This document shows positions 1 to 7,445 of a DNA stretch of 7,499 nucleotides, in pieces. The DNA comes from NZWG01 sp964478995. Lineage in GTDB: Bacteria; Fidelibacterota; Marinisomatia; Marinisomatales; UBA1611. The translations under genes and the position numbers were made by a program. The notes under the pieces were generated by a model, which saw only the letters and a program-made list of their open reading frames with translations, did no database searches and had not been told where the DNA came from. The stretch is from contig CAYZJY010000086.1 in NCBI GenBank assembly GCA_964478995.1, positions 1-7,499 of the forward strand, written 5' to 3'. Positions within the stretch are counted from its first letter, which is position 1. Every line of letters starts with the position of its first letter.

Positions 1-2062
1 TCTCTTCCACTCCAAAGGGGTTTAAAACATAGAGTCTGCCATTATTTGAACCAAAGACAAGTTCTTTGGTGCCATCAGCGTCTACATCTCTAACAGCTAC
101 ACTAGAGCGAATATCATCGCCTACATTAAATGGAAAACCGAACTGCTCCATGCCTGCTATGGTATAACCATATAGATTTCCATTATCGCTGCCATAGTAT
201 ATCTCAGGCAATGAATTACCATCTAAATCTCCAACCACAGGAGAGGATTTTATTACCATGCCTTCTTTTGGGAACCCATATTGGTTCAAGGATATGCTTA
301 GACTAATATCAATGGTATTTTCATAGAGCGGGTCATCTGTTCCTGCTTGTAAGTGCACTGTACAGGGCACATCACCTAGGCTTGCATCTTCAAAAGCAAA
401 GATCAAAAAATGATCAATTAAGGTAAAGGAAGTACCTCCCGAAGGAATTATACTAGTGAATTCGATCTGGTCATCCAAGATCGCAATGCGGTCATCATTA
501 CTAGTAATTGTCGCAACCACATTCTCAGCATCTGCCCAACCTGCTTCATTACCAATGACAAGTTTTACCTGAACTTGTTCACCAGGATTGAATACGCCAT
601 CACCATCCGTATCGTTTTGGTAATTCACATCTGATATATAAAGACTAGGAAAGACACCAGCACTTAGAGCCTTATAAATATTCAAACGACCCGTACCTAA
701 CATGCCCTCTAGGCTATTACCTTGGCATGTGCCTTCCATGTCAGAAAACTCATCTGTATTGTTTACAATTCTGTCCACCACCCATTCCTTTTCTGCATCA
801 GGAAATCTTGACCAAACAAGTGCAACCGCACCTGCAGTCATGGGAGAGGCAAATGAAGTACCCCAGTAACTTCCATAACTATTATTTAGATTGGTTGTCC
901 ATACACTCTCGCCCGGTGCACAAAGATCGACGGTCTCACCCGCAGTAGCCCAACAACCAAAATTATCATTTGGACCAATGGCCGAGACTGATATGACATT
1001 ATTACATCCTGAGGGCGAATGCATGTCATAATTTGTATTACCATCATCTCCACCATTACCAGCTGAAGCAACAACTATGGAACCATAGTTATTAAATGCA
1101 TTGTTTATCACACCTGTATAGCCACCACATGCACCCCATCCGCCCCAACTACAATTGATGACATCAGCGCCCATCTGTGCCGCAGCAAGAATGCTGTTTG
1201 CTCCATGGGTTATGTATTGACCATCATTGGAATTATTAATTCCCATTAACTTTACAGACCATCCCACAGATGCAACTCCGGTGTTGTTATCTGTTGTCGC
1301 AGATACACACCCTGCAACATTTGTACCATGGTCATAAGCATTGGTAGGAGGCATTGGATCATTGTCATTATTTGACACATCCCAACCAATGAAATTATCT
1401 TCATAGCCATCTTCATCATCATCAATGCCATTTTCATCATCAGGGTCAAATATCCATGTATTGCCTGATTGTACTATGACAACACCATCTCCATCTGCAT
1501 CCTCTCCTAGATTCTGCCATATGTTACCTCTCAAATCTGAGTGATCCCATTCAAGCCCTAGGTCCGTTATTGCTACAACTATCTCTCCATCTTCAACTAT
1601 TCCAGGAAGGTCACCATTCTCAATATCCCATAGGTCGTAAGCCAAATCTGCCTCTATCAACTGAAGACCATACTGTTGGTTCCATCTTGGATCATTGGGG
1701 ATATAGTCTGGTCTCATCTTAGCCATTGATTCTGAAGAAAAAACACATTCAAGATTCTCAAAATTAACAATCAACTTTTCTATGTCATCTCGTTCGGAAT
1801 TGAGAAGGATCACATAATAACGATTTAGATAAATATCACCATCCCTATCTGTAGGTCTGGCATTTGGAAGCCATTGATCAATACGATCTGCATCAACTCT
1901 ATCCATTTCATCATTCAACTCTTTTAAATTAGTTCTTCCATCTTCATTTAATTCAAAATTCTCTATTGAATTTTCAATATAGATAAGAATTTTATCCTTA
2001 TAAATGTCTGCATAAGAATATTGAGACAGTATAAATAGAACTAAAAAAATTATTTTTTTCAT
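1..2062 (-). CDS. Secreted subtilisin-like serine protease (S8 family), 3' end cut off by window edge
   Basis: Extracellular serine endopeptidase; 687 codons are visible and the frame is still open at the left edge. Residues 1-19 form a signal peptide (MKKIIFLVLFILSQYSYA). About 80-118 resembles an inhibitor-I9-type propeptide (YYVILLNSE to SSESMAKM), followed by NDPRWNQQYGLQ, typical of the mature N-terminus. The catalytic set is complete: Asp167 (VVAITDLGLEWDHSDL), His245 (DHGTNVAG), oxyanion Asn336 (VASAGN) and Ser403 (GTSFASPMTAG). A very acidic insert of about 60 residues lies between the Asp and His motifs (DADGDG at 188-193, IDDDEDGYEDN at 213-223) and probably binds calcium. From about 472 a beta-sandwich-like region starts with NDTDGDGVFNPGE. 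About 603-687 holds two FG-GAP/VCBS-like repeats (VGDLDGNSLPEIYYGS, RDVDADGTKELVFGS). A type IX sorting domain is expected beyond the edge but is not seen. The ATG at 2062 is preceded by AGGAAGGA. It probably shares a transcript with the gene 65 bases upstream. The protease call is firm; the substrate is unknown. Confidence 0.95.
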   Translation of the reverse strand, partial: MKKIIFLVLFILSQYSYADIYKDKILIYIENSIENFELNEDGRTNLKELNDEMDRVDADRIDQWLPNARPTDRDGDIYLNRYYVILLNSERDDIEKLIVNFENLECVFSSESMAKMRPDYIPNDPRWNQQYGLQLIEADLAYDLWDIENGDLPGIVEDGEIVVAITDLGLEWDHSDLRGNIWQNLGEDADGDGVVIVQSGNTWIFDPDDENGIDDDEDGYEDNFIGWDVSNNDNDPMPPTNAYDHGTNVAGCVSATTDNNTGVASVGWSVKLMGINNSNDGQYITHGANSILAAAQMGADVINCSWGGWGACGGYTGVINNAFNNYGSIVVASAGNGGDDGNTNYDMHSPSGCNNVISVSAIGPNDNFGCWATAGETVDLCAPGESVWTTNLNNSYGSYWGTSFASPMTAGAVALVWSRFPDAEKEWVVDRIVNNTDEFSDMEGTCQGNSLEGMLGTGRLNIYKALSAGVFPSLYISDVNYQNDTDGDGVFNPGEQVQVKLVIGNEAGWADAENVVATITSNDDRIAILDDQIEFTSIIPSGGTSFTLIDHFLIFAFEDASLGDVPCTVHLQAGTDDPLYENTIDISLSISLNQYGFPKEGMVIKSSPVVGDLDGNSLPEIYYGSDNGNLYGYTIAGMEQFGFPFNVGDDIRSSVAVRDVDADGTKELVFGSNNGRLYVLNPFGVEE

Positions 2063-2068
2063 TATGTA

Positions 2069-2076
2069 TCCTTCCT
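2069..2076 (-). promoter_or_regulatory. Shine-Dalgarno of the subtilisin-like gene
   Basis: On the minus strand AGGAAGGA sits six bases before the ATG at 2062. It is a near-ideal anti-16S match and fixes that start, which is also where the signal peptide begins. Confidence 0.8.
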
Positions 2077-2127
2077 ACAAGGCCAGAATCAAAATCATGC
2101 CTGACACAATTTGATTGTTTAAAAAAT

Positions 2128-4971
2128 CTATTTCAACAATACCAACTTTTTGGTCGTAGAGAAGATCGAACTGCCATCCTGACCTTTTACCTCCATCGAA
2201 TAAAAGTACATCCCTGATGTAAGACCTTTAGCATCAAGGATAAATGAATGATGACCACTATCCATATATTGATCTATCATGTCCTTGACCTTACGCCCAA
2301 CAATGTCATAGAGTGAAACTCGTACAATTCCACCAGAAATAAGTGAAAAATCTATTTTTGTAACTGGATTAAATGGGTTAGGATAATTTTGTTTTAACTC
2401 AAAACTCTCAGGGATACTAGTTTCAAGGTCATTGCCTGCAAGAGCATTTGCTGAGTCAACCTCAGCACGAATCATCATTGCACCCTCAAAGTAATTTCCA
2501 AATGGTTCAAATCCAGAACCTATTCCAACATCTATGTAACTATTTGAAGAAGGACTATCTGAATCCACCCCAACTGGCGGTGTCTGATCGGTCTCCACCC
2601 AACCTACAAAGAAACTACCTTCCTCAATAACAATCCCATAACTTGTCAATGGTACAGGCGTCCAGTAGCCACCTGCAAAGGTGGTTGGTAAATTTTCTAC
2701 AAGAAGAGTACCAGGGGCCCCATCATCTCCATCATCATCCCAGACATTGACAAATCCAACTCCTGATGATGTACCTACACAGTAGAACTTTGCTCTATAA
2801 AGATCAACAGGATAACTATTAGGAGTAAATTTCACGCAAAGCGGATTCATGTTACCAGCATTGATGCTGGTCTCATCAGTACCATCATCGTAGGCGAGTT
2901 CATATATTGTTTGTGCCTCTGGAATCGCACACTCTGGTCCGGCTGGATTACCCTCATTCTCATCATAAACAGCTGTTACCTGATAGCAATATTCATTTCC
3001 ATTTTGGACAGTATTATCCTCATATTGATTATCATCAATATCTGAACCATTGAACATGATATTAAAGTCACTGCCATTACTTGAACGATATACATTGAAT
3101 ACTGGTGTTCCTCCACCCTCTGTTGTTACATTGGCAGTAATACCAAATTCCCCATCTGTAAGACCGTATTCATATGCAACCTCTGTCCAAGGCTGCCATC
3201 CACCAAGATTTGCCCAAGAATATTGTCCTGGAAAATTATCAGCATCTATCCCTATGCCAACAGTTGTACTGATCTCGATCGCTAGGACAAAATCCCCACT
3301 AAAGGTCCATCCAAGATCAAAATTATTCCACTGTCCTTCTTGGAGGGTTACCTGAACAGTATAGGCAGCCTCATCTTGAGGAAGACCCGCTTGTACAGGA
3401 AAACCATAGAGAGTGGTCACCCCACTAAAGCCTGGCTCACCCCATACGGCACAAGAATTGGCGTAAACGGTCTCTGCGCCATAAGGCATGTCAAAATACT
3501 CACCCATGACAGAAGTACCAGATGACATCATGATCGCATCCTCAAAAGTGCCATCAACAAATGAAAGTTCTTCATTGTCATAACTACCACCAGCTGGCAT
3601 GTCCCAAACAACAACGACCTGATTATCAAGACCATAGGCTTCAAGATTCTCAACCATGGGGACATCATTATATGCAACACTCCATATATGGACATCATCA
3701 ATGAATAGTCCATCCCCATTACCGCCATCATCATCCTCGTCCATGCGACCAGTGAATCTTATTCTAATGTCATCACCAGCAAATTCAGATATGTCCAATT
3801 GTGCGTTACCATTGAAAGGGGCTCCAGGAGGATATTCTTCCCACCCTAGGCTACCAGGTCTAGTGATGTCACCATAATCATAAAAATATTGTTCCCAAGC
3901 AAATTCTAGGCCATTCATCGCTGTCATGCTGGTCTGGTCATCAGCATTATCAAGGAATACAACATCCCCGCTACCATTGGTAATGGTGATGTCATCTATT
4001 CTTAAGCCTGTCAATGAATTATCATCTGGAGTGGAATAAGCAGGGTCTGAACCAAATGCAAACTGGATCAATACCTCTTGACCGCCATAGGAACCAAGGT
4101 CAAAGTTCACCTCATGCCAATCAGCCTGTCCACCCCATCCAGCAGCCAATTGCTCTAGAGAACCTCCACAGTCATATTCACTGTCATTGTAAATCCAACC
4201 ATATCCATAGTAAAAATCGTATGGGTCATCTCCATTGAGTATATTCCAAGTTGTACCACCATCAGTGGAAATACGTACATTGGCAGCATCCCAACCATCG
4301 GTGCAACTCCCACCAACTGTAGCACCTGAATAATCTTCAATACCCCATTTCATCATCGCTGATAGATTACCACCAACAGGGACCGTAATGGGTGGCGTTT
4401 GTAATACCTGCACCCATGCATCTAGATAGCCTCCAACTCCAGGGTCGCCACACCACCAATTCTGGCCGTCATAGGCATCAGAGGAGGATTGGTTGAAATA
4501 AATTGGAACATCGCTCACATTCGCAATATCAACCCAGTAGTAATCTTCAAGGTAGTTATCCCCATCTCCATCGTAATCAGGAAGGTCTGCCCATAATGCA
4601 AAATTAAATTTTAGAATTTCATTCTCTGATGTAAGGTTTGGTACGCTAATGACCGGAGACATGAGACTTGAGATAGCACCATAGTTATCATCATCCATGT
4701 GAAAACTGTGCGTTGGACTATAACTTGATTCTTCGGTCAACTCCCACCCAAACTCAGGTGTCCAATCAGATAGGTCTCCCTCAAAATCTTGAAGCCACAC
4801 GGTGGAAGTATCATCGCGCATGGACCTTGAAGCATTATTATCACCTTCATTCACATTTCCATTCATGGAGATTAATCGATGATCCTGGATCGCTAATGTT
4901 TGAATCTTGTAACTGATATCTTTTCCAATAATGAAATTGAATAAGAAAAAAATAATTAGATATGGTCTCAT
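2128..4971 (-). CDS. Secreted multidomain adhesin-like protein: MAM-like modules, split FN3, two jelly-roll-like modules, type IX sorting domain
   Basis: A 947-residue exported protein with no recognisable enzyme active site; I see no HEXXH zinc motif. Residues 1-16 are a short hydrophobic signal segment (MRPYLIIFFLFNFIIG). About 57-330 resembles the MAM-like/choice-of-anchor modules of immune inhibitor A-type proteins (VWLQDFEGDLSDW, VRISTDGGTTW, GLRIDDITIT). About 335-431 repeats the closing part (RIRFTG to LFIDDVHIW). About 438-669 is a fibronectin III-like fold whose strands (VENLEAYGLDNQVVVVWDMP, then VFNVYRSSNGSDF and YCYQVTAVYD) are separated by an inserted module at about 468-615. A similar module follows at about 690-838, starting ELAYDDGT. 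Acidic stretches at 132-138, 411-421 and 744-750 suggest calcium binding. Residues 855-947 are a type IX sorting domain (QNYPNPFNPVT, LYDIVGRKV, SGMYFYSM, ending KKLVLLK). A TTG four codons upstream, at 4983, is in frame but overlaps the GGAG of the ribosome binding site, so ATG at 4971 is preferred. Likely role is surface adhesion or binding; the ligand is unknown. Confidence 0.9.
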   Translation of the reverse strand: MRPYLIIFFLFNFIIGKDISYKIQTLAIQDHRLISMNGNVNEGDNNASRSMRDDTSTVWLQDFEGDLSDWTPEFGWELTEESSYSPTHSFHMDDDNYGAISSLMSPVISVPNLTSENEILKFNFALWADLPDYDGDGDNYLEDYYWVDIANVSDVPIYFNQSSSDAYDGQNWWCGDPGVGGYLDAWVQVLQTPPITVPVGGNLSAMMKWGIEDYSGATVGGSCTDGWDAANVRISTDGGTTWNILNGDDPYDFYYGYGWIYNDSEYDCGGSLEQLAAGWGGQADWHEVNFDLGSYGGQEVLIQFAFGSDPAYSTPDDNSLTGLRIDDITITNGSGDVVFLDNADDQTSMTAMNGLEFAWEQYFYDYGDITRPGSLGWEEYPPGAPFNGNAQLDISEFAGDDIRIRFTGRMDEDDDGGNGDGLFIDDVHIWSVAYNDVPMVENLEAYGLDNQVVVVWDMPAGGSYDNEELSFVDGTFEDAIMMSSGTSVMGEYFDMPYGAETVYANSCAVWGEPGFSGVTTLYGFPVQAGLPQDEAAYTVQVTLQEGQWNNFDLGWTFSGDFVLAIEISTTVGIGIDADNFPGQYSWANLGGWQPWTEVAYEYGLTDGEFGITANVTTEGGGTPVFNVYRSSNGSDFNIMFNGSDIDDNQYEDNTVQNGNEYCYQVTAVYDENEGNPAGPECAIPEAQTIYELAYDDGTDETSINAGNMNPLCVKFTPNSYPVDLYRAKFYCVGTSSGVGFVNVWDDDGDDGAPGTLLVENLPTTFAGGYWTPVPLTSYGIVIEEGSFFVGWVETDQTPPVGVDSDSPSSNSYIDVGIGSGFEPFGNYFEGAMMIRAEVDSANALAGNDLETSIPESFELKQNYPNPFNPVTKIDFSLISGGIVRVSLYDIVGRKVKDMIDQYMDSGHHSFILDAKGLTSGMYFYSMEVKGQDGSSIFSTTKKLVLLK
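2359..2393. repeat. Dispersed 35-base similarity, copy 1 (codes for the sorting-domain NYPNPFNPVT core)
   Basis: This stretch matches 5289-5323 at 31 of 35 positions without gaps. It encodes the QNYPNPFNPVT core of the sorting domain of the 947-residue protein. The similarity is highest exactly over the conserved residues, so it most likely reflects shared domain ancestry and selection rather than a mobile repeat. Confidence 0.55.
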
Positions 4972-4977
4972 GGGAGT

Positions 4978-4981
4978 CTCC
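4978..4981 (-). promoter_or_regulatory. Shine-Dalgarno deciding the start of the 947-residue protein
   Basis: GGAG lies six bases upstream of ATG 4971 on the minus strand. The in-frame TTG at 4983-4981 shares its last base with this GGAG, so TTG is very unlikely to be the start. Choosing ATG also puts the hydrophobic signal segment at the true N-terminus. Confidence 0.75.
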
Positions 4982-5012
4982 AATACTTATTTAGTAGTAT
5001 TATTAAAACGAT

Positions 5013-5046
5013 AAAGTGGGGTCTTGCCCTCACAAGACCCCACTTT
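5013..5046 (-). terminator. Perfect 14-bp hairpin after the Asp-box protein gene; probable intrinsic terminator
   Basis: The arms at 5013-5026 and 5033-5046 are exact reverse complements (AAAGTGGGGTCTTG and CAAGACCCCACTTT) around a six-base loop. The hairpin begins 29 bases after the stop codon of the gene ending at 5076. On the minus strand the second arm ends in TTT and is followed by ATCGTTTTAATAAT, so the U-run is interrupted rather than ideal. On the plus strand no T-run follows, so it fits termination in the direction of the genes. It could alternatively be a stabilising or attenuating structure in the leader of the next gene. Confidence 0.65.
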
Positions 5047-5075
5047 GAAATATAATGCTATATGGTATTTAATAT

Positions 5076-7343
5076 TTATTTCATCAAGACAAGTTTACGG
5101 GTCTTATTTATCCCGTTTGCTGTCATGCTGTAGAAATAAACACCACTTGCCAAGTCTGACCCATCAAAAGTGAATTGATGTGAACCCGCCACATGGTACT
5201 TGTTGACCAATGTTTTGATCTTTGCACCACGAACATCAAATAGGTCTAGTACAACATCACCCGCACGATCAAGATCATACTTGATCTGTGTCACTGGGTT
5301 AAATGGGTTTGGATAATTCTGTTGAAGGGTGAACTTGGTTGGTCCTAGTTGCTCAACATCATTACCCACAGTTACATCTCCTGCTGCATCATTACTATAG
5401 ATCCCTACATATACTCTATTCATGAAGTCCTCATAACCCGTTGCTGGAGGATAGGTCTCAGTGTAAAAATCAGGCATCTGAAAGAATATGGATACGTCAT
5501 CATCTGTACCAGTTGACGCAAGATGTATCCCAACCTCAAGGTGCTTATCTGGGTATATCCCACCAGGAGTTTCTGTTACATTCTCCAGGTCGGTCCATGT
5601 AACACCAAGGTCAGTTGATTTCATCATGTAAATATCAATATCCTGTGGATAATAGAACATCGTGTCCTCACTCCAAGTAAAGGCAGAGCCCTCATAACCT
5701 GCATACCACATCACCTGGCTATCTTCTTCTTCACTAAGTGTTATTTGTGGATAAAAGTAATACTGAGGAGGATATGATCCTGAATTGATATGAGGTATGT
5801 CAGACGTGCCCCAATCTGCATAGTAGGTCTCTGAGAGATCGTTTAGCAGACTTGCTGTCCAATTATTTGGCTGATCGATGGGGTCGGGATTATAGAAGTA
5901 ATAGTGTCCACCACTTCCAAAACGACCCTCTAGATAGAGAGTGTCTGCGAATCCATCACCATCATTATCCTCACAACCACCAACTGAGTCTGGACATACC
6001 ATGGGAACAGCAACTGTCGTGAAATGCAATCCACCATCATTATCGGTCCTAACATCAAAATCATAATAGAAGAACCAGCCAGGTGTAAGGAAACAAGGGC
6101 CATCAACGTTTGAATAGAAGATGGAATCACCACATGCAACCTCAAGAGTATCACCAGTAGATTCATCTACGCTATCACAGACAGCATCAGGATACCACAA
6201 TTGCTCTGGGTAATCATCAGCGTTCTCAGTCCATAAAGTATAAAGTGAATCTGATAATCTTATAATTGTCTCATCATTGATGTAATGGTAGCCACTATTT
6301 TGGTATCCTTCATCTGATGTCCAGGTATCACCGTAATCTTCTGTCTTCTTGAACCAAAAGGTGTGGGACTTAGGGTGTTCAGTGTCACTGCTATATGAAT
6401 AACTGATCTGACCCATGTAACCAACACCATCTGGATTGATGTGATAATCTGGTCTTGAGGTATAGTTACCATAGTCATACCACAATGGGGTCATGCCACC
6501 ATCAACGGTCTGCCCATCGCTTGCTATGATAAATGGATCATTCATTATAAAATATCCATTTGCATGAAAATTACTACGTATCCAATAATAATTGGCAGGA
6601 GTGTCTGACCAACCATTATAGATCGAATAAAGGACAGGGTTTCCTCCGCCACCATTGACCCAACTATTACCATTCCAGAGGTCCATGGGGTCACATGGGG
6701 TAGTACCACAACCATTATTAATATGGAAAGGATTCACCCAAGTTGAAAACTCACCAATACCCTGGGAATCATAAGTGTATAGTGGGTATCCACCATATGT
6801 TCCACCACCATGGTCTGAATTCGTATACTCGTTCCATATCGCAGTAGGGTTTCCTCCAGGTGCAAAACCGGCACTTGGGTAACGACCTTGTGGCGTACCT
6901 GTTGCAGTTGGAAGGTTTGGTTCTTCCTCACCTGTTGGATAGCGCGTATTTAGGGTCTGTTCTGTAAACCACTCCTCACCATCTTCAGATTGAGATGAGC
7001 CAATGTAACCGGCCGTAACATTCAAGCCTTGAAACTGGCGATAAACAGCAACGAATCCTTCATCCATTGCATGCGCAAGTGGATTTGGAGTTGGATTATA
7101 AGGACCGTATCCATTTAAGGATGAATCAAGTAAAACAGCAGACCAATCACTGTCTCGATCTGAATACTGAACTGCAGGTCCAAATCTATGGTCTGCGCCA
7201 AAAGTATTTAAATATACAGGTTCCTGCAGTCTTGGTAATTTCTTGGGCAGTTCTCTAACCACCTTTCTATTAGATATTTTTAACCGTCCAAAAACAGGTA
7301 CGGCAACCAATAGAGCCAAAATAATCATAACTGATCTTTTCAT
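5076..7343 (-). CDS. Secreted Asp-box (sialidase/BNR-type) beta-propeller-like protein with type IX sorting domain
   Basis: A 755-residue exported protein. Residues 1-19 are a signal peptide (MKRSVMIILALLVAVPVFG). The middle, about 90-650, carries BNR/Asp-box-type motifs (S/T-x-D-x-G-x-T-W). The clearest are KTEDYGDTWT at 333-342 and KSTDLGVTWT at 575-584, and SQSEDGEEW at 117-125 is a weaker match. These motifs cap blades in sialidase-type propellers. The region is rich in Tyr, Trp and Gly. It also holds a calcium-loop-like EDNDGDGFAD at 458-467 and cysteine pairs (212/217, 450/457) that could form disulfides. I cannot place the arginine triad of true sialidases, so an enzymatic role is not claimed; binding of glycans or another surface role is equally possible. 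Residues 668-755 form a sorting domain (LQQNYPNPFNPVTQIKYDL, LFDVRGAKIKTLV, SGVYFYSM, ending RKLVLMK), which implies export across the outer membrane and C-terminal processing. A GTG five codons upstream, at 7358, overlaps the Shine-Dalgarno, so ATG 7343 is chosen. A hairpin follows its stop codon. Confidence 0.88.
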   Translation of the reverse strand: MKRSVMIILALLVAVPVFGRLKISNRKVVRELPKKLPRLQEPVYLNTFGADHRFGPAVQYSDRDSDWSAVLLDSSLNGYGPYNPTPNPLAHAMDEGFVAVYRQFQGLNVTAGYIGSSQSEDGEEWFTEQTLNTRYPTGEEEPNLPTATGTPQGRYPSAGFAPGGNPTAIWNEYTNSDHGGGTYGGYPLYTYDSQGIGEFSTWVNPFHINNGCGTTPCDPMDLWNGNSWVNGGGGNPVLYSIYNGWSDTPANYYWIRSNFHANGYFIMNDPFIIASDGQTVDGGMTPLWYDYGNYTSRPDYHINPDGVGYMGQISYSYSSDTEHPKSHTFWFKKTEDYGDTWTSDEGYQNSGYHYINDETIIRLSDSLYTLWTENADDYPEQLWYPDAVCDSVDESTGDTLEVACGDSIFYSNVDGPCFLTPGWFFYYDFDVRTDNDGGLHFTTVAVPMVCPDSVGGCEDNDGDGFADTLYLEGRFGSGGHYYFYNPDPIDQPNNWTASLLNDLSETYYADWGTSDIPHINSGSYPPQYYFYPQITLSEEEDSQVMWYAGYEGSAFTWSEDTMFYYPQDIDIYMMKSTDLGVTWTDLENVTETPGGIYPDKHLEVGIHLASTGTDDDVSIFFQMPDFYTETYPPATGYEDFMNRVYVGIYSNDAAGDVTVGNDVEQLGPTKFTLQQNYPNPFNPVTQIKYDLDRAGDVVLDLFDVRGAKIKTLVNKYHVAGSHQFTFDGSDLASGVYFYSMTANGINKTRKLVLMK
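5289..5323. repeat. Dispersed 35-base similarity, copy 2 (sorting-domain core)
   Basis: Counterpart of the stretch at 2359-2393, with four mismatches, encoding QNYPNPFNPVT in the Asp-box protein. Such near-identical cores could allow recombination that swaps sorting domains between cargo genes, though nothing here shows that it has happened. Confidence 0.55.
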
Positions 7344-7350
7344 AGATATT

Positions 7351-7356
7351 CTCTCC
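7351..7356 (-). promoter_or_regulatory. Shine-Dalgarno deciding the start of the Asp-box protein
   Basis: GGAGAG lies seven bases upstream of ATG 7343 on the minus strand. The in-frame GTG at 7358-7356 runs into this site and would use the Shine-Dalgarno as coding sequence. The ATG gives a clean signal peptide starting MKRS. Confidence 0.75.
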
Positions 7357-7409
7357 ACGTTATTGATATTAAAAAATTTTATAGTGGTATGTAGGGCAAT
7401 TAAAATACT

Positions 7410-7431
7410 TTGCTTACCCTATGATAAGCAA
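7410..7431 (-). terminator. Short hairpin after the partial outer-membrane gene; possible intrinsic terminator
   Basis: The arms 7410-7418 and 7423-7431 form a nine-pair stem (TTGCTTATC with GGTAAGCAA, one G-U pair) around the four-base loop ATAG. On the minus strand it is followed by AGTATTTTAATTG, a weak T-rich tract. It begins 15 bases after the stop codon of the gene at the right edge and precedes the Asp-box gene, a sensible place for a transcript end. The stem is AT-rich, so termination may be incomplete. Confidence 0.5.
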
Positions 7432-7445
7432 GAACTGAGATAAAA

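Noticed and set aside
727..948. Plus-strand open frame of 73 codons opposite the protease gene
   Set aside because: It is fully antisense to the conserved catalytic Ser region of the protease, has no Shine-Dalgarno that I can see and shows no recognisable domain.
1390..1445. Trinucleotide-like tract rich in cat/atc on the plus strand, resembling a microsatellite
   Set aside because: It lies in frame in the protease gene and encodes the acidic IDDDEDGYEDN stretch. The repeat is a result of Asp codons, not an independent element.
2087..2120. Small inverted repeats (acaat/attgt and aggc/gcct) between the 947-residue gene and the protease gene
   Set aside because: Stems of only four to five pairs with no T-run in the gene direction; too weak to call a terminator or operator.
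3050..3355. Plus-strand open frame of 101 codons, the longest antisense frame
   Set aside because: It sits opposite the continuous 947-residue coding region. Its translation has the composition of a shadow frame and no signal or domain.
2128..4971. M6 immune inhibitor A-type metalloprotease as an alternative for the 947-residue protein
   Set aside because: The MAM-like beta modules resemble those of that family, but no HEXXH zinc site or peptidase domain is present.
7378..7383. TATAAA on the minus strand upstream of the Asp-box gene as a possible -10 box
   Set aside because: No acceptable -35 element at 16-18 bases (the sequence there is ATTTTA-like) and the tract is generally AT-rich, so the match is not informative.
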